Source: Hymenobacter yonginensis (GTDB lineage: Bacteria; Bacteroidota; Bacteroidia; Cytophagales; Hymenobacteraceae). Taken from it: a DNA stretch of 64,000 nucleotides. The DNA is taken from the NCBI RefSeq assembly GCF_027625995.1, contig NZ_CP115396.1, forward strand, positions 1,674,001 through 1,738,000, given 5' to 3'. Below the pieces are notes generated by a model that saw only the letters and a list, made by a program, of their open reading frames with translations, searched no databases and was not told the origin of the DNA. Both the position numbers and the translations under genes were made by a program. Shown piece after piece: positions 18,025 to 26,337 of this stretch. How positions within the stretch are numbered: the first letter of the stretch is position 1; every line of letters begins with the position of its first letter.

Positions 18025-19419
18025 TACTTGAAATCAGTATCGGTAAGGTCGGAAATCAGGAAGTCGTGGATGCCGGCCGGCGGCGGCGGTGCGACCACCA
18101 CGGGGCAACTGCCGGGGTAGCTGCGGTCGGTATCGGTGAGCGTGAGCACCAGCTGGGTGGCGCAGGGCAGTGGGTCGGGCGGCAAACTCAGGCGGCACAC
18201 GCCGGCGGGCAGCGAGGCCGGCAGCGGCACGCTGCGGATCTCCAACTCACTGCCGTAGCCGTCGAGGTAGCGCCACTCGGCGTACCAGGTAGCGCCCGCG
18301 GCCCGCTCAGGCAGCCACACGGCCAGCTCCAGCGGCAGGCCCACGGCCTGCACCAGCTGGCCCGAGGGGAAGGCGGAGAGCGGCAGGGCGGGCCGGGCGA
18401 CATAGGCCACATAGGCGGTAGCGGGCAACTCGGGCGGCACGGCACTGAGCAGCGCATAATGCGCGCCACGGGCCTGCTGCCACTCGCCGGTCCCGGTGGC
18501 GTCCACTTCCCGCCAGCGGTAAGTAAAGGACAGCGTGGCCTGCCCGTCGTAGCGGGCCCGGCGGCCGGTGGGATAGCGCATTTCCGGTACCAGCTCGGCG
18601 TGCAGGGCCTGGGCCACGTCCACCAGCTCCCGCTGGCGGCGCACGGTTTTGCGCAGCCGCGCGAACGGGGCCTCAGCATCCGGCCGGCTCAGCTCCAGCT
18701 CGACATGCAGGCCGGGCCGGGGTTGGCTACCGGCCGTGAACAGGTCCGACACGGGCGTAGCCAGCAGCGCCGGGCGCGGCACCCGGCCACCCACGGCGTA
18801 GTAGGCCGGGGCTGGCAATGGTTCAGGCTCAGGTTCAGGCTCCGGAGCGGGCGCTGTCACTTCTACCGTCTGCTCTACCCGGCAACCGCGGGCATCTTCC
18901 ACCCGCAGCGTGTGCGTGCCGTAGGTGGTGAGCAGCAGCAGCGGCACGCCGGGCAGCGTGCCGGCTGGCACGCTGTTAAGCACGAACCCGGCGGTATCGA
19001 GTAGCGTGGCCTTCACCCAGGCGGCGGTAGTGGTGGGCGTGAATTCGATGCTGGGCAGCGGGGTGCCAGGCAGCACCTGCACGCCTGCTACAGCCAGGTC
19101 GCACGTGCCGGGCTCGGCCGTGCCGCCCCCGCCCGTGGGCGCGCCGCAGCTGATAGTATAGCTGCGCTCGACGGTGTTTTTCGTCGGTACCGGTGATGGT
19201 GTAGGTGTCATCCGGGGCCGGCGAGAAGCGGAAGGTGGTCGAGGACCCGGCGTAGAAATCGGCGAAGACCTGCTCACCCTGGCTGTTGAGCACGGCCACG
19301 CTCAGCGTCACCGGCTCGGTGCCGAAGTTGCCGGTTTTGCGCAGCGTGATGCGCAGCTCGGCGCCCGGGCCGGGGCTGAGGCAGGTATGCTGAATACCGA
19401 TCTGAGGAAGTCCGGCCAT
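18024..19419 (-). pseudogene. Prophage structural-type gene with a frameshift in an A-run
   Basis: The first part (MAGLPQIGIQHTCLSPGPG to TYTITGTDE) is in one frame. After a run of five A on the coding strand (19177-19181) coding continues in the +1 frame as NTVERSYTISCGAPTGG and runs to 18024. Removing one A joins them into about 465 residues. The product is beta-rich, with an APEPEPEPEPEPLPAP linker near the middle separating two halves. It could be a baseplate or fibre-associated protein; I do not recognise the family. The upstream gene ends right before its ATG. Confidence 0.6.
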
Positions 19420-19896
19420 TTAGTAGGCAGTTGAAGAGGTGAAATCCGGGAACAGGTCCGAGCGCAGGGCGCGGCGCGTCTCAGCCGTCAGCGCCAGGCG
19501 CAGCCGGCCGCGGCTGGCCTGCAGCACGTCGCGCAGCGTGCCCGTAGGCTTGCCGAAGCGCGGGTCTTCGCCCCGGAACAGGCGGGTGCCCCGGCGCAGA
19601 ATGCTGGTGGCCACGGCCCAGGGGCTGGCCGAAGAGCCGCGGGCCGCCAGCTAGGCCGTGATATCGGCCACCATGGCCCGGCCGGGCTTGGCCTGTGGGT
19701 CGGCGGCGGGGCCACTACCGGTTTCCAGGGCGCCGATGTGGGCCGGGCCGTAGAGGCGGGCCAGCTCCGGGACTGACTCGTTGCGTAGCGCGGCAATGGT
19801 GCGGCCGGTGGCCCGCTGACCCTTGGCCGTGATGGCCTGGCCCAGCTCGGCCTGGGTGCGGTTGATTTCGGTGTTGAGCAGCTGGGCCAGATTCAT
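19420..19896 (-). pseudogene. Prophage head-tail/tail-completion-like gene with in-frame TAG
   Basis: The frame begins MNLAQLLNTEINRTQAELGQ, reaches TAG at 19653-19651 after 81 codons, and continues in the same frame as LAARGSSASPWAVATSILRR to a natural stop at 19420. The broken place reads ITA-stop-LAARG. In comparable phage proteins a Trp fits this position (I-x-x-W-h-x-x-R-G), so TGG to TAG is likely. The full length would be 158 residues. Family assignment (HK97-gp10-like) is tentative and rests on size, location and the AVATSILRRGTRLFRG segment. Confidence 0.6.
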
Positions 19897-19898
19897 GC

Positions 19899-20339
19899 TT
19901 AGCAGAGGCTGGCCCGCTCGGCGGGCGTGATGTCGAGCTGTAGCACCACGCCGTCGAGGTTGGCGTCGAAGGCGTTGTAGCTGCTGACGATGTTGCGGGC
20001 CACCACCTTGGCAATGGCTGGGTGCTTCTCCAGCGCCGAGAGCAGCGCGAAGGCCTCGGTGAGCAGCGCATCCATGCGGGGCAGGCGCGCGGCCGCGTCA
20101 TCGGTGAGCTGCGAGTAGGCCAGCACGCTGATGGTAGCCTGAAACGTGACCGTGGTGCGCATGCCGTACTTGTTGACGGAAGGCACCACCAGCATCTTAT
20201 CCTCCACCAGCACCACCCGGCTGTCGGGCGTGAGCTGATCGAGGGTGATGTTGGCCTCTTCCTTCTCGCCGTGGGCGAAGTGGCAGCCAGGGATGGTGGC
20301 GAGCGCGCAGGCGCGGAGCGTGGGGATGGGGTACTGCAT
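19899..20339 (-). CDS. Prophage protein of unknown function, possibly connector or tail terminator
   Basis: The 146-residue frame is intact and starts MQYPIPTLRACALATIPG. It contains DQLTPDSRVVLVEDKMLVVP and ends LQLDITPAERASLC, a mixed alpha/beta protein without membrane segments. Only two bases separate it from the next gene downstream. Placement between a gp10-like gene and a chaperone-like gene suggests a neck or tail-end protein, but I see no diagnostic motif. Confidence 0.6.
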   Translation of the reverse strand: MQYPIPTLRACALATIPGCHFAHGEKEEANITLDQLTPDSRVVLVEDKMLVVPSVNKYGMRTTVTFQATISVLAYSQLTDDAAARLPRMDALLTEAFALLSALEKHPAIAKVVARNIVSSYNAFDANLDGVVLQLDITPAERASLC

Positions 20340-20359
20340 CGGAGTGCTATCTTGGGGGC

Positions 20360-20581
20360 ATGGTTATCATCATGCGTGTGTTGTTGGTCCTGTTTCTTAT
20401 TCTTTTGCTGCTGGCAGGCCTATCCTATGGTGTATATGAGGTCTTTAAATGGGATTTGCCACTAACCTTGGTGCTGGCTTTTTTCTGGTTTTGGCCGATG
20501 ATTTGGTTGCCCCTCTTGCTGTTGCTGATCGTCGCATGCCTCTGGAATCTAGGGGTGTGGGCGAGAGAGCAGTTGCAGTAG
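20360..20581 (+). CDS. Small double-helix membrane protein (accessory gene)
   Basis: The product of up to 73 residues has two long hydrophobic stretches: LLVLFLILLLLAGLSYGVY and, after a short loop, LVLAFFWFWPMIWLPLLLLL. It lies on the plus strand, opposite to the prophage genes, in a gap between two of them, and has lower GC. The start may be the ATG at 20360 or at 20372. I do not recognise it; it may be a small accessory gene. Confidence 0.5.
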   Translation: MVIIMRVLLVLFLILLLLAGLSYGVYEVFKWDLPLTLVLAFFWFWPMIWLPLLLLLIVACLWNLGVWAREQLQ

Positions 20582-20591
20582 ATGTGTAGCA

Positions 20592-21385
20592 CTAGCCCTG
20601 TCGTTTCTGTTGCCGCTCCTGCTGCACGTGCACCTGGTGGCGGTAGTAGGCTTTGTGGTTTTCCAGCTCAATCATCGTGTTGACCTCGGGCCAGCTGAGC
20701 TGGTAGAAGTAGTTCCAGCGGGTCTTATCGCCGCCGGCCAGCGCGTCCACCACGGCCAGCGTGTCCCACTCCAGCGAGAACTGCCCGACGCCTGCGGCCC
20801 GCTCAGCTTGGCTCAGCGGAATGCGCTTCAGGCGGGCGGCGTGGGCCCGGCGGATGCGGTCGAACTCGGCAAAAAAAAATCCGTGAGCGGCAGCGCTTCC
20901 CGCAGCTTCACCGCTCCGCAGAGCTGCTCCACCTCGGCCACCTGATTTGTGTCGTAGGCCGTGCCGTGGTAGGCGGGCTGCAGGATGGTGGCCAGCACCT
21001 TCAGCCGCAGCTGGGCCACGTCGCCGCCCAGCTCCTGCATCAGGGCCCCGATATCGGCGGCCTGCCCGAAGCTGATTTCTTCCAGGCTGTCGAGCACTGG
21101 TACTTCCACCTCGCCCAGCTGGAGCACCGTGGGGCGCTGGTAGCTTTCGCGGGTGGGCATGGGCTCGGAGAGAAACAGGCCGGCGGCCAGTGCCTGCTGC
21201 AGCTGCCGCGGCTGCAGGCTCAGCAACTCCGGAGCGGAGCAGTCGAGCAGCACGGCCAGGCAGTCCTGCAGGGTGGCCTGCTCACCGAGGTCGGCCAGCC
21301 GGATGGCCTGGGCCAGGGTGACGCTGCCCCAGTCGGTGGGCAGGGCGGCCAGGTGCGAGGCGAAAGAGATGGGCAGAACGGGCAT
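20592..21385 (-). CDS. Tail-assembly-chaperone-like gene spanning a T9 frameshift site
   Basis: Frame one starts MPVLPISFASHLAALPTDWG and would end at 20828. On the coding strand a run of nine T (20879-20871) follows the codons for LPLTD. A -1 slip there gives DFFFAEFDRIRRAHAARLKR, and the second frame runs on to 20592 (YYRHQVHVQQERQQKRQG). Read through, the product is about 264 residues. Tail chaperones of many phages are made from such a slip on a homopolymer. A lost T in a decaying gene would look the same. The helical sequence has no diagnostic motif I can name. Confidence 0.5.
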
Positions 21386-21389
21386 AGGC

Positions 21390-22586
21390 TTAGCGGCGGC
21401 GACTCGGGCCAAAGGATTGGTGGACGGTGATGGGGGCGGCAACGGGCTTGCCGATGCAGTTCAGGGCCACGTAGCGCACGGGGTCGATGCAGTGGTTAAA
21501 AGCATCCACCGGCTCATTGGTGGGCTTGCCGGTGAGCCGGTCTACCCGGTACTTGTAGTTGCTGAGCTCCTTGCGCAGGTTGATCGAGCGGCGCGTGACG
21601 TTGAGCGGGTAGCGCTTGAGAATGTCGAGGCCGTTGCTCACCGAGTCGGGGCCCTTCAGGGCGCCTTCGATTAGGCGGAAGCCCAGGCGCCGCAGCTCCT
21701 CGATACTCTTGGGCTCGGCCGAGTCGGCCACCAGGCGCTTGAGCGTGGCCGCTGGGTCTTCTGCCAGCAGGCGCTGGTGAATGTCGGGGTTGGTCAGGCC
21801 CTCGGCGTAGAGCACCTCATCCAGCCACAGCTCGCCCTGCTGCAGATACACGTCGATGGCGGTGGTCGGGTCGTTGGTAAAGCCGAAGTCCATGCCACGG
21901 CCGATGAACTTGGCCAGCGGGGGCACTGCCTCTACCACGGTCCAGTTGCGCAGCACCAGGCCTTCGATCTTGCCGGTCATGCCGCGGGCGTACACCTTCC
22001 ACAGTTCGAGGTCCTTCTGCTTCAGGCCTTCGATCTTGGCCCGCTGCTTCTCCATCAGGAACGGGTTGTGGCGGTGGTCACTGATGAGCAGCTCTACCCC
22101 GGGCCGGCCGATGATGGACTCGTGCACATAGAACTCAGCATTGGGGTTGTAGTCGATAAAGACCTGCTCCTTGGTGCGTAGCTCCAGCTCGTCATAGATG
22201 GGCTTGACCACGCCCTGGGCCTCGTTGACGAACAGGAAGTCCCGCTTGCCACTTTTGGCGTCCTGGCTGTCCTCGTAACTCTTGAACTCCATCACGCAGC
22301 CGTTGTGGAACTCGAAAATCCGCTCCGACTTGTTGTAGGACTTGATCAGGCTCTGCAGCTCGGGGCTGTTGTTGTAGATGTCGAGCGCATCACGCAGGGC
22401 CCCGGCCTTCAGGTTGGGAATATCCTGGCCGGCCACGGTGCACACCTTGCGCTTGAGCTCCGAGAGCTTGGTGAAGAGCACCTGCAGGATGCTGTAGGTT
22501 TTGCCGCTGCTGGTGCCGCCCTGGTTGACGACAGTATCGGCCGCGCTGTGGTAGTTGTCAACGAAGAGGCGGGAGCTTTTAAACAT
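21390..22586 (-). CDS. terL: Phage terminase large subunit
   Basis: The 398-residue protein is the DNA-packaging motor with nuclease activity. The Walker A variant is NQGGTSSGKTYSIL (about residue 25) and Walker B is DFLFVNEAQ, followed by a C-terminal RNase-H-like nuclease region with FGFTNDPTTAID and LVADSAEPKSIEEL, typical of Terminase_3/6C. I chose the ATG at 22586 (MFKSSRLFVDNYH). It overlaps the end of the small terminase by eight bases. The frame is intact, unlike its neighbours. Confidence 0.9.
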   Translation of the reverse strand: MFKSSRLFVDNYHSAADTVVNQGGTSSGKTYSILQVLFTKLSELKRKVCTVAGQDIPNLKAGALRDALDIYNNSPELQSLIKSYNKSERIFEFHNGCVMEFKSYEDSQDAKSGKRDFLFVNEAQGVVKPIYDELELRTKEQVFIDYNPNAEFYVHESIIGRPGVELLISDHRHNPFLMEKQRAKIEGLKQKDLELWKVYARGMTGKIEGLVLRNWTVVEAVPPLAKFIGRGMDFGFTNDPTTAIDVYLQQGELWLDEVLYAEGLTNPDIHQRLLAEDPAATLKRLVADSAEPKSIEELRRLGFRLIEGALKGPDSVSNGLDILKRYPLNVTRRSINLRKELSNYKYRVDRLTGKPTNEPVDAFNHCIDPVRYVALNCIGKPVAAPITVHQSFGPSRRR

Positions 22587-23357
22587 CGTCCACCTCCTTC
22601 TCCGAACGGGCCAGCGGCGGGCCGGTGGTGATGATTTCCACCTTCGTGTTGAGCACGGGCACCGTGGCGGCCTGCGTGTTGTCCTTCTCGAACACGCCTC
22701 GGATGCGGCCCATGTCACGCAGTGCCGCGGCCGAGTCGTAGAGCTCCACCGCAATACCGAACTCGGTAGGCTTCCAGGACTTGATGAGGCCCAGCTCCTG
22801 CGCCTGAGCCAAGGCCACCAGGTCTAACTCGGCCCGATCCTGCAACACCAGCGGGCCTTCCACGTAGACCATGGCATCGGGGCCGAAGCGCAGCACTTCC
22901 AGCTCCAGCTCCATTTCCCGCTTGCGCAGCTTGGTGAGCATGGCACGAAAAGCAGCCGCCTCCTTTTTGGGTAGCGGCCGGATTTTTTCACCAATAAGTT
23001 CTATTTCCTCCTTCACCTGGGCCAGTACCACGTTGGCGTAGGCGGCTACCCGTTGCCGTACGGGCACCTGAATAATGCGAACGAAGCCATTCAGGCGAGT
23101 TTCGGCAATGTTGCTGATGAGCTTGGTGAGCTTGCCAGCGGATAGGCTCAGGTCATCGAAGCGCGCGTCGATAGCCGCCTTTATCTCAGGTTTCTTCAGG
23201 TTCCGCTCCCGATGGAGTAGGCCGACTCTTCCGAGTAGCCGGCCCGAATTGCCGCCTGAGTGCAATTCCAGTCCACACAGTACTCCTCGACGAAGCGCTG
23301 CTGCTTCGCGGTGAGCTTTTTGGCGGTGGTGGCTGGGGCTTCGGGTTGAACTGACAT
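22579..23357 (-). pseudogene. Phage terminase small subunit, frameshifted
   Basis: The N-terminal part, MSVQPEAPATTAKKLTAKQQ then FVEEYCVDWNCTQAAIRAGY, is a textbook terminase small-subunit helix-turn-helix. At about 23200-23212 the frame ends as YSIGSGT-stop, while coding continues one frame over as RNLKKPEIKAAIDARFDDLS. One missing A in AGC-GAG-AAC explains it (expected YSIGSENLKKPEI). The rest is about 200 residues of helical sequence with the pattern KKEAAAFRAMLTKLRKREME and a C-terminus overlapping terL. A product with DNA-binding ability only might be made. Confidence 0.75.
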
Positions 23358-23402
23358 GCCACGAAACTCCCACCATCCGCCTGCGCCTACAATAGCCACC
23401 CG

Positions 23403-23439
23403 CCCAAAACGCCGCGAACCTACCCCAAAACGTCGCGCA
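23403..23439. repeat. Two CCCAAAACG(C/T)CGCG direct repeats upstream of the small terminase
   Basis: CCCAAAACGCCGCGAA (23403-23418) and CCCAAAACGTCGCGCA (23424-23439) are spaced 21 bases, two helical turns, in the 92-base gap before the terminase genes. A third copy of the core, AAAACGCCGCGCAA, lies at 14946-14959 at the other side of the remnant. They could be a packaging or repressor site. Confidence 0.5.
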
Positions 23440-23449
23440 GTTTCGGGGC

Positions 23450-23749
23450 CTACTGCTCGACGTGGGCTAGCATGCGCCGCAGCTGCACGGTGCTCACGGC
23501 CAGCTCCCGGGTGGTTTCGCGGCGCGCCTTGGTCTGGGTCCAACTGGGGTGGGCACTCAGTAGCTCCGCCACCCGGCGCTGGGCGCGCATGCACTCACCG
23601 ATGGGGTGCGCCTTGGGCTTGGGTGGCTCGGGGGGCAGGCTGATGTAGTCGAGCACCTGCCGACGCTCGACGGGGTCGAGCTGGGCCAGGGCTTAGCGCA
23701 GGACTTCAGCATGGGGCTGCCAGGGACGAAGGGAAAGTGCATTGAGCAT
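23450..23749 (-). pseudogene. Small prophage gene with an in-frame TAA
   Basis: The frame starts MLNALSLRPWQPHAEVLR, meets TAA at 23695-23693 (codon 19) and continues as ALAQLDPVERRQVLDYISLP to a stop at 23450. The CAA or CAG codon for Gln would restore it (LRQALAQLD). The full product is 99 residues with a C-terminal helical segment that could bind DNA (TRELAVSTVQLRRMLAHVEQ). It precedes the terminase genes, a common place for a small regulator. A later internal start (ATG at 23581) could still give a short product. Confidence 0.5.
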
Positions 23750-23806
23750 AGCAACGGTGGTGAGGGAGCGAGGGGATGTTTAACAGATTTTTAGCTTCTT
23801 GCCGAA

Positions 23807-23995
23807 ATGAATACGGCCAACCCAGAGCACCCGCAGCAGCCCGAATCGCCTGAAAACGAATCGTCTTTCCTTCCCAAGCTGGAAGACCTAATTGCCGTGA
23901 CAGGGCTGTTCACGCCCAGTCTGATTCTGGAAGAATTGCAGGACTTGGAGAAGTTGGATGAGCAGCAAGAAGTGAGTAAGCCGGACATAGATTAG
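23807..23995 (+). CDS. Possible 62-residue acidic protein
   Basis: The product begins MNTANPEHPQQPESPENESS, has a helical middle (LEDLIAVTGLFTPSLILEEL) and an acidic C-terminus. Its lower GC matches other small plus-strand genes of the island. There is no family I recognise. It lies just right of the prophage remnant. Confidence 0.4.
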   Translation: MNTANPEHPQQPESPENESSFLPKLEDLIAVTGLFTPSLILEELQDLEKLDEQQEVSKPDID

Positions 23996-24084
23996 AGCGG
24001 GATAAGGCGGATGACGGTCAGTTGGTACTCCTTGCCGGCGTCCTGCACCTGGTTGTAGGCGCGCTGGCTCCTATCTTGGCGGGC

Positions 24085-24438
24085 ATGAAAAAACTATTCT
24101 ATATCGTGGGCTGCCTGCTGGTGCTAGGTAGCTCGCCTGCTTTCGCTGTGGCAGATGATCCGGCGGTGATTATCGTGCGGGTTCATGAATCCTTAAAGGG
24201 TGCTCATTTGGTCATTGAGCGGGGTGCTGAAAAGCCCGAGGTAATTGATTTTGTAGCTGGTAACTCCGCCAGCGAAAATGCAAGTGCGGCCAAAGGGTAT
24301 CACAGCGTCATTTCCAAACTCTACCAGCAAGGCTATGTGCTGCAGAGCACAATTACGGGAGCTAGTCTGCAGGGTGGAACGTCCGCAGCTACTTACAGCC
24401 TGAGCACACTAGTCTTCATCAAGGGCCCGAAGCTGTAA
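24085..24438 (+). CDS. Exported protein of unknown function
   Basis: The 117-residue product has a clear signal peptide (MKKLFYIVGCLLVLGSSPAF then AVA) and a small periplasmic domain ending STLVFIKGPKL. The mature part reads as alternating strands and one helix (SAAKGYHSVISKLYQQGYVL). I chose the ATG at 24085 because it begins the signal peptide. It overlaps the 3' end of the convergent nuclease-like gene by 20 bases. No function can be assigned. Confidence 0.65.
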   Translation: MKKLFYIVGCLLVLGSSPAFAVADDPAVIIVRVHESLKGAHLVIERGAEKPEVIDFVAGNSASENASAAKGYHSVISKLYQQGYVLQSTITGASLQGGTSAATYSLSTLVFIKGPKL

Positions 24439-24733
24439 CGATGCGCAGGGCTTCCTCTATCGTTTCCACGATGTGGTAGGGGGAGCCCCGCCATTTGGCC
24501 CGGAACTCCTCCTCCCCCTCCGTGAGCTTTCGTTTGCTGGGTGGCTGGGCCGGGTCCTTCACCTCCAAGATGAACGTGCGGCCGCGGTAGCCGACGAGCA
24601 GATCGAAGCAGTTCTTGAGCTGGTGGCAGTGGCGCGGGCACACCGAGTAGCCGGTGTGCCCGCCCGGTGTGCCCGTTTGGCGGCAACTCGCTACCGGTGG
24701 GCACCGAAACCGGGCTGAGCCGGTGCAGTACAA
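24419..24733 (-). CDS. VRR-NUC-like nuclease, N-terminus possibly eroded
   Basis: Residues about 40-104 match the core of small phage-type PD-(D/E)XK nucleases: FDLLVGYRGRTFILEVKDP contains the Asp, Glu and Lys of the motif, followed by LTEGEEEFRAKWRGSPYHIV and a final helix. The usual first helix of the family (an E-x-x-I-V-x-x-L start) cannot be read clearly. The first 35 residues are Cys- and Pro-rich and unlike the family, so the 5' end may be damaged. In phages such proteins act on DNA during replication or packaging. Confidence 0.6.
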   Translation of the reverse strand: MYCTGSARFRCPPVASCRQTGTPGGHTGYSVCPRHCHQLKNCFDLLVGYRGRTFILEVKDPAQPPSKRKLTEGEEEFRAKWRGSPYHIVETIEEALRIVTASGP

Positions 24734-24793
24734 TCCGGTTCTGCGTGTAGGATACAGAGAATAACGATACGCCCCGGTAAAGTACTGATTTCA

Positions 24794-24804
24794 ACAGGAG
24801 GCTC
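24794..24804 (+). repeat. 11-base direct repeat of the tRNA-Thr 3' end (possible att core)
   Basis: ACAGGAGGCTC here is identical to 11288-11298, the last bases of tRNA-Thr plus one. It lies about 150 bases before the integrase start. Integrases of this type often recombine at tRNA 3' ends. The match is short and the integrase is outside the interval it would bound, so the assignment is tentative. Confidence 0.35.
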
Positions 24805-24957
24805 ACATATTCACTACCGGAATGCCCGGAAACTTGCTCCTCGCGCTGCGAGAGCTGGTTTCCGGTTTTTTTGCGTCTGGGGGTACTCGGTTCTCTGGGC
24901 GCGAATCTTTCAACTCTGGGTGGGAGTCACGCCCCCCCTTACGCCCCCCATACCGGT

Positions 24958-26277
24958 ATGGTGACGCAATTCACGCTTCGCACCGACAAAAAGGACAGCA
25001 AGGGCCGGTGCCCCGTGCATTTGGTGGTTTACTTCGACGGCTTGCGCCTGCGCTGCGCCACCGGCGAGAAGTGTAAACCGGCCGACTGGAACACCGAGCG
25101 GCAACAGTTCCGGCGCTCCTATCCACTGGCCGAGGACGCCAACGCGTTGCTGGCCCGCATGGCCACCGACGTGCTGGCCTGGTGGCGCGCCGTACGCGCT
25201 GCCGGCGAAACCCCTACCGTAGCCGGCCTGAAAAATGCCCTGAGGCCGGCCCCGGCTCCCACGCCCGTTCCCGAGCGGCTGGTGGTAGCGGAAATCATGG
25301 AATTTCGCGAGGTCATGCGCCGGCGCGGGCTGATGTGGAACACGCTGCGCCACTACCTGGTCACGGCCAACTGGCTGCGCGACTTCGAGCAGTGGGCCAA
25401 CCGTCGGCTAACGGTGGCTGGGTATGACCTGGCCACCCACGACCTGGTGCTGGCTTACCTGCGCCACGAGCGGGCCCTTAGCCCCAATTCTCTCTACACC
25501 GTGGGCAAAGACCTGCGGCGGCTCTTCGGCTACCTGCGCGATGAACGGGGCCTGCCGGTGAGCGTGGAGCCCCGTAAGCTGCGCGTGGCCTGCCAGGATA
25601 CGGAGAAAGTCTACCTCACCGGGCCGGAGCTGGAGCGGCTGCGCGTGACGGTGCTGCCCACCACGCTGGCGCCCGTGCGGGACGTGTTTCTGTTCTGCTG
25701 CTACACCGGCCTGCGCTACTCCGACGTGCTGCAGCTGCACGGCGGCAACGTGGAGGCCCTGCCCGACGGCTCGGGCCGGGTGCTGCGTCTGACCCAGACC
25801 AAAACCCGCACCCGGGTGAGCGTCTACCTGACAGCCGCCGCCTCTGCACTGCTGGAAAAATACGCCGGCCCCGAGCGCGAGGGCCCGGATGCCCGCCTGT
25901 TGCCGGTGTACCAGAACCAGGTGATGAACCGCTACCTCAAGCGTATCTGTCAGCTGGCCAGCGTCACGGCCGGAGTCGAAGTGGTGGAAGTGCGGGCCGG
26001 GCAGGTGATCAAGTCCATGCGGCCCAAGCATGAGCTGATTACGATGCACACGGCCCGCCACACCTTCGCCACCCAGAGCCTGCTGCGCGGCATGCCGGTG
26101 GAGGTGCTACAGAAGATCCTGGGCCACGCCAGCATCAAGACCACGCTGGTGTACGCCAAAATCGTGGAGGATTTCCAGCACCAGACCATGCGCCGCATCT
26201 GGGATGACGCGCCCACGCCGGCACCGGTAGCGGTAGCGGCCGACACCATCTGCACCGTGGAATCGTCGGCCGCCTGA
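24958..26277 (+). CDS. Tyrosine recombinase/integrase, Bacteroidota type
   Basis: The 439-residue enzyme probably integrates and excises the island. It has an N-terminal arm-binding domain (MVTQFTLRTDKKDSKGRCPV to about residue 60), a SAM-like core-binding domain (about 120-225) and a catalytic domain. The active residues are visible: Arg in TGLRYSDVL, Lys in TQTKTRTRV, HTARHTFATQ (His-x-x-Arg), the later His in LGHASIKTT, and the nucleophile Tyr in LVYAKIVED. I chose the ATG at 24958 since it begins the arm domain; upstream codons read as leader DNA. It is followed by an unusually long palindrome. Confidence 0.93.
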   Translation: MVTQFTLRTDKKDSKGRCPVHLVVYFDGLRLRCATGEKCKPADWNTERQQFRRSYPLAEDANALLARMATDVLAWWRAVRAAGETPTVAGLKNALRPAPAPTPVPERLVVAEIMEFREVMRRRGLMWNTLRHYLVTANWLRDFEQWANRRLTVAGYDLATHDLVLAYLRHERALSPNSLYTVGKDLRRLFGYLRDERGLPVSVEPRKLRVACQDTEKVYLTGPELERLRVTVLPTTLAPVRDVFLFCCYTGLRYSDVLQLHGGNVEALPDGSGRVLRLTQTKTRTRVSVYLTAAASALLEKYAGPEREGPDARLLPVYQNQVMNRYLKRICQLASVTAGVEVVEVRAGQVIKSMRPKHELITMHTARHTFATQSLLRGMPVEVLQKILGHASIKTTLVYAKIVEDFQHQTMRRIWDDAPTPAPVAVAADTICTVESSAA

Positions 26278-26280
26278 TTC

Positions 26281-26331
26281 CTATCACACGACACCCCGAC
26301 TCACTCAATGGGTCGGGGTGTCGTGTGATAG
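26281..26331. terminator. Perfect 20-bp inverted repeat after the integrase
   Basis: CTATCACACGACACCCCGAC at 26281-26300 is repeated in perfect reverse complement at 26312-26331 across an 11-base loop. It begins 4 bases after the integrase stop. No T-run follows, so it may be a terminator without a tail, or a structure or end of the mobile element. Confidence 0.65.
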
Positions 26332-26337
26332 GATCCC

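Larger units (their letters stand above)
13261..23749 (-). mobile_element. Decayed prophage remnant
   Basis: A run of tightly packed minus-strand genes, several overlapping by TAATG or TGATG, includes a frameshifted small terminase, an intact large terminase, tail-type proteins and an esterase-like tail fibre. No portal, capsid, protease or tape-measure gene can be seen, and a tail-chaperone-like gene follows the terminase directly. At least five genes are broken by stops or frameshifts. This is best read as a deleted and decaying prophage. Limits are those of the first and last gene I assign to it; the true ends are not known. Confidence 0.8.

Noticed and set aside
13809-23749. Use of an altered genetic code (stop codon read as Trp or Gln) in the prophage
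   Set aside because: TGA, TAG and TAA all occur in frame, and frameshifts are also present; gene decay is simpler.
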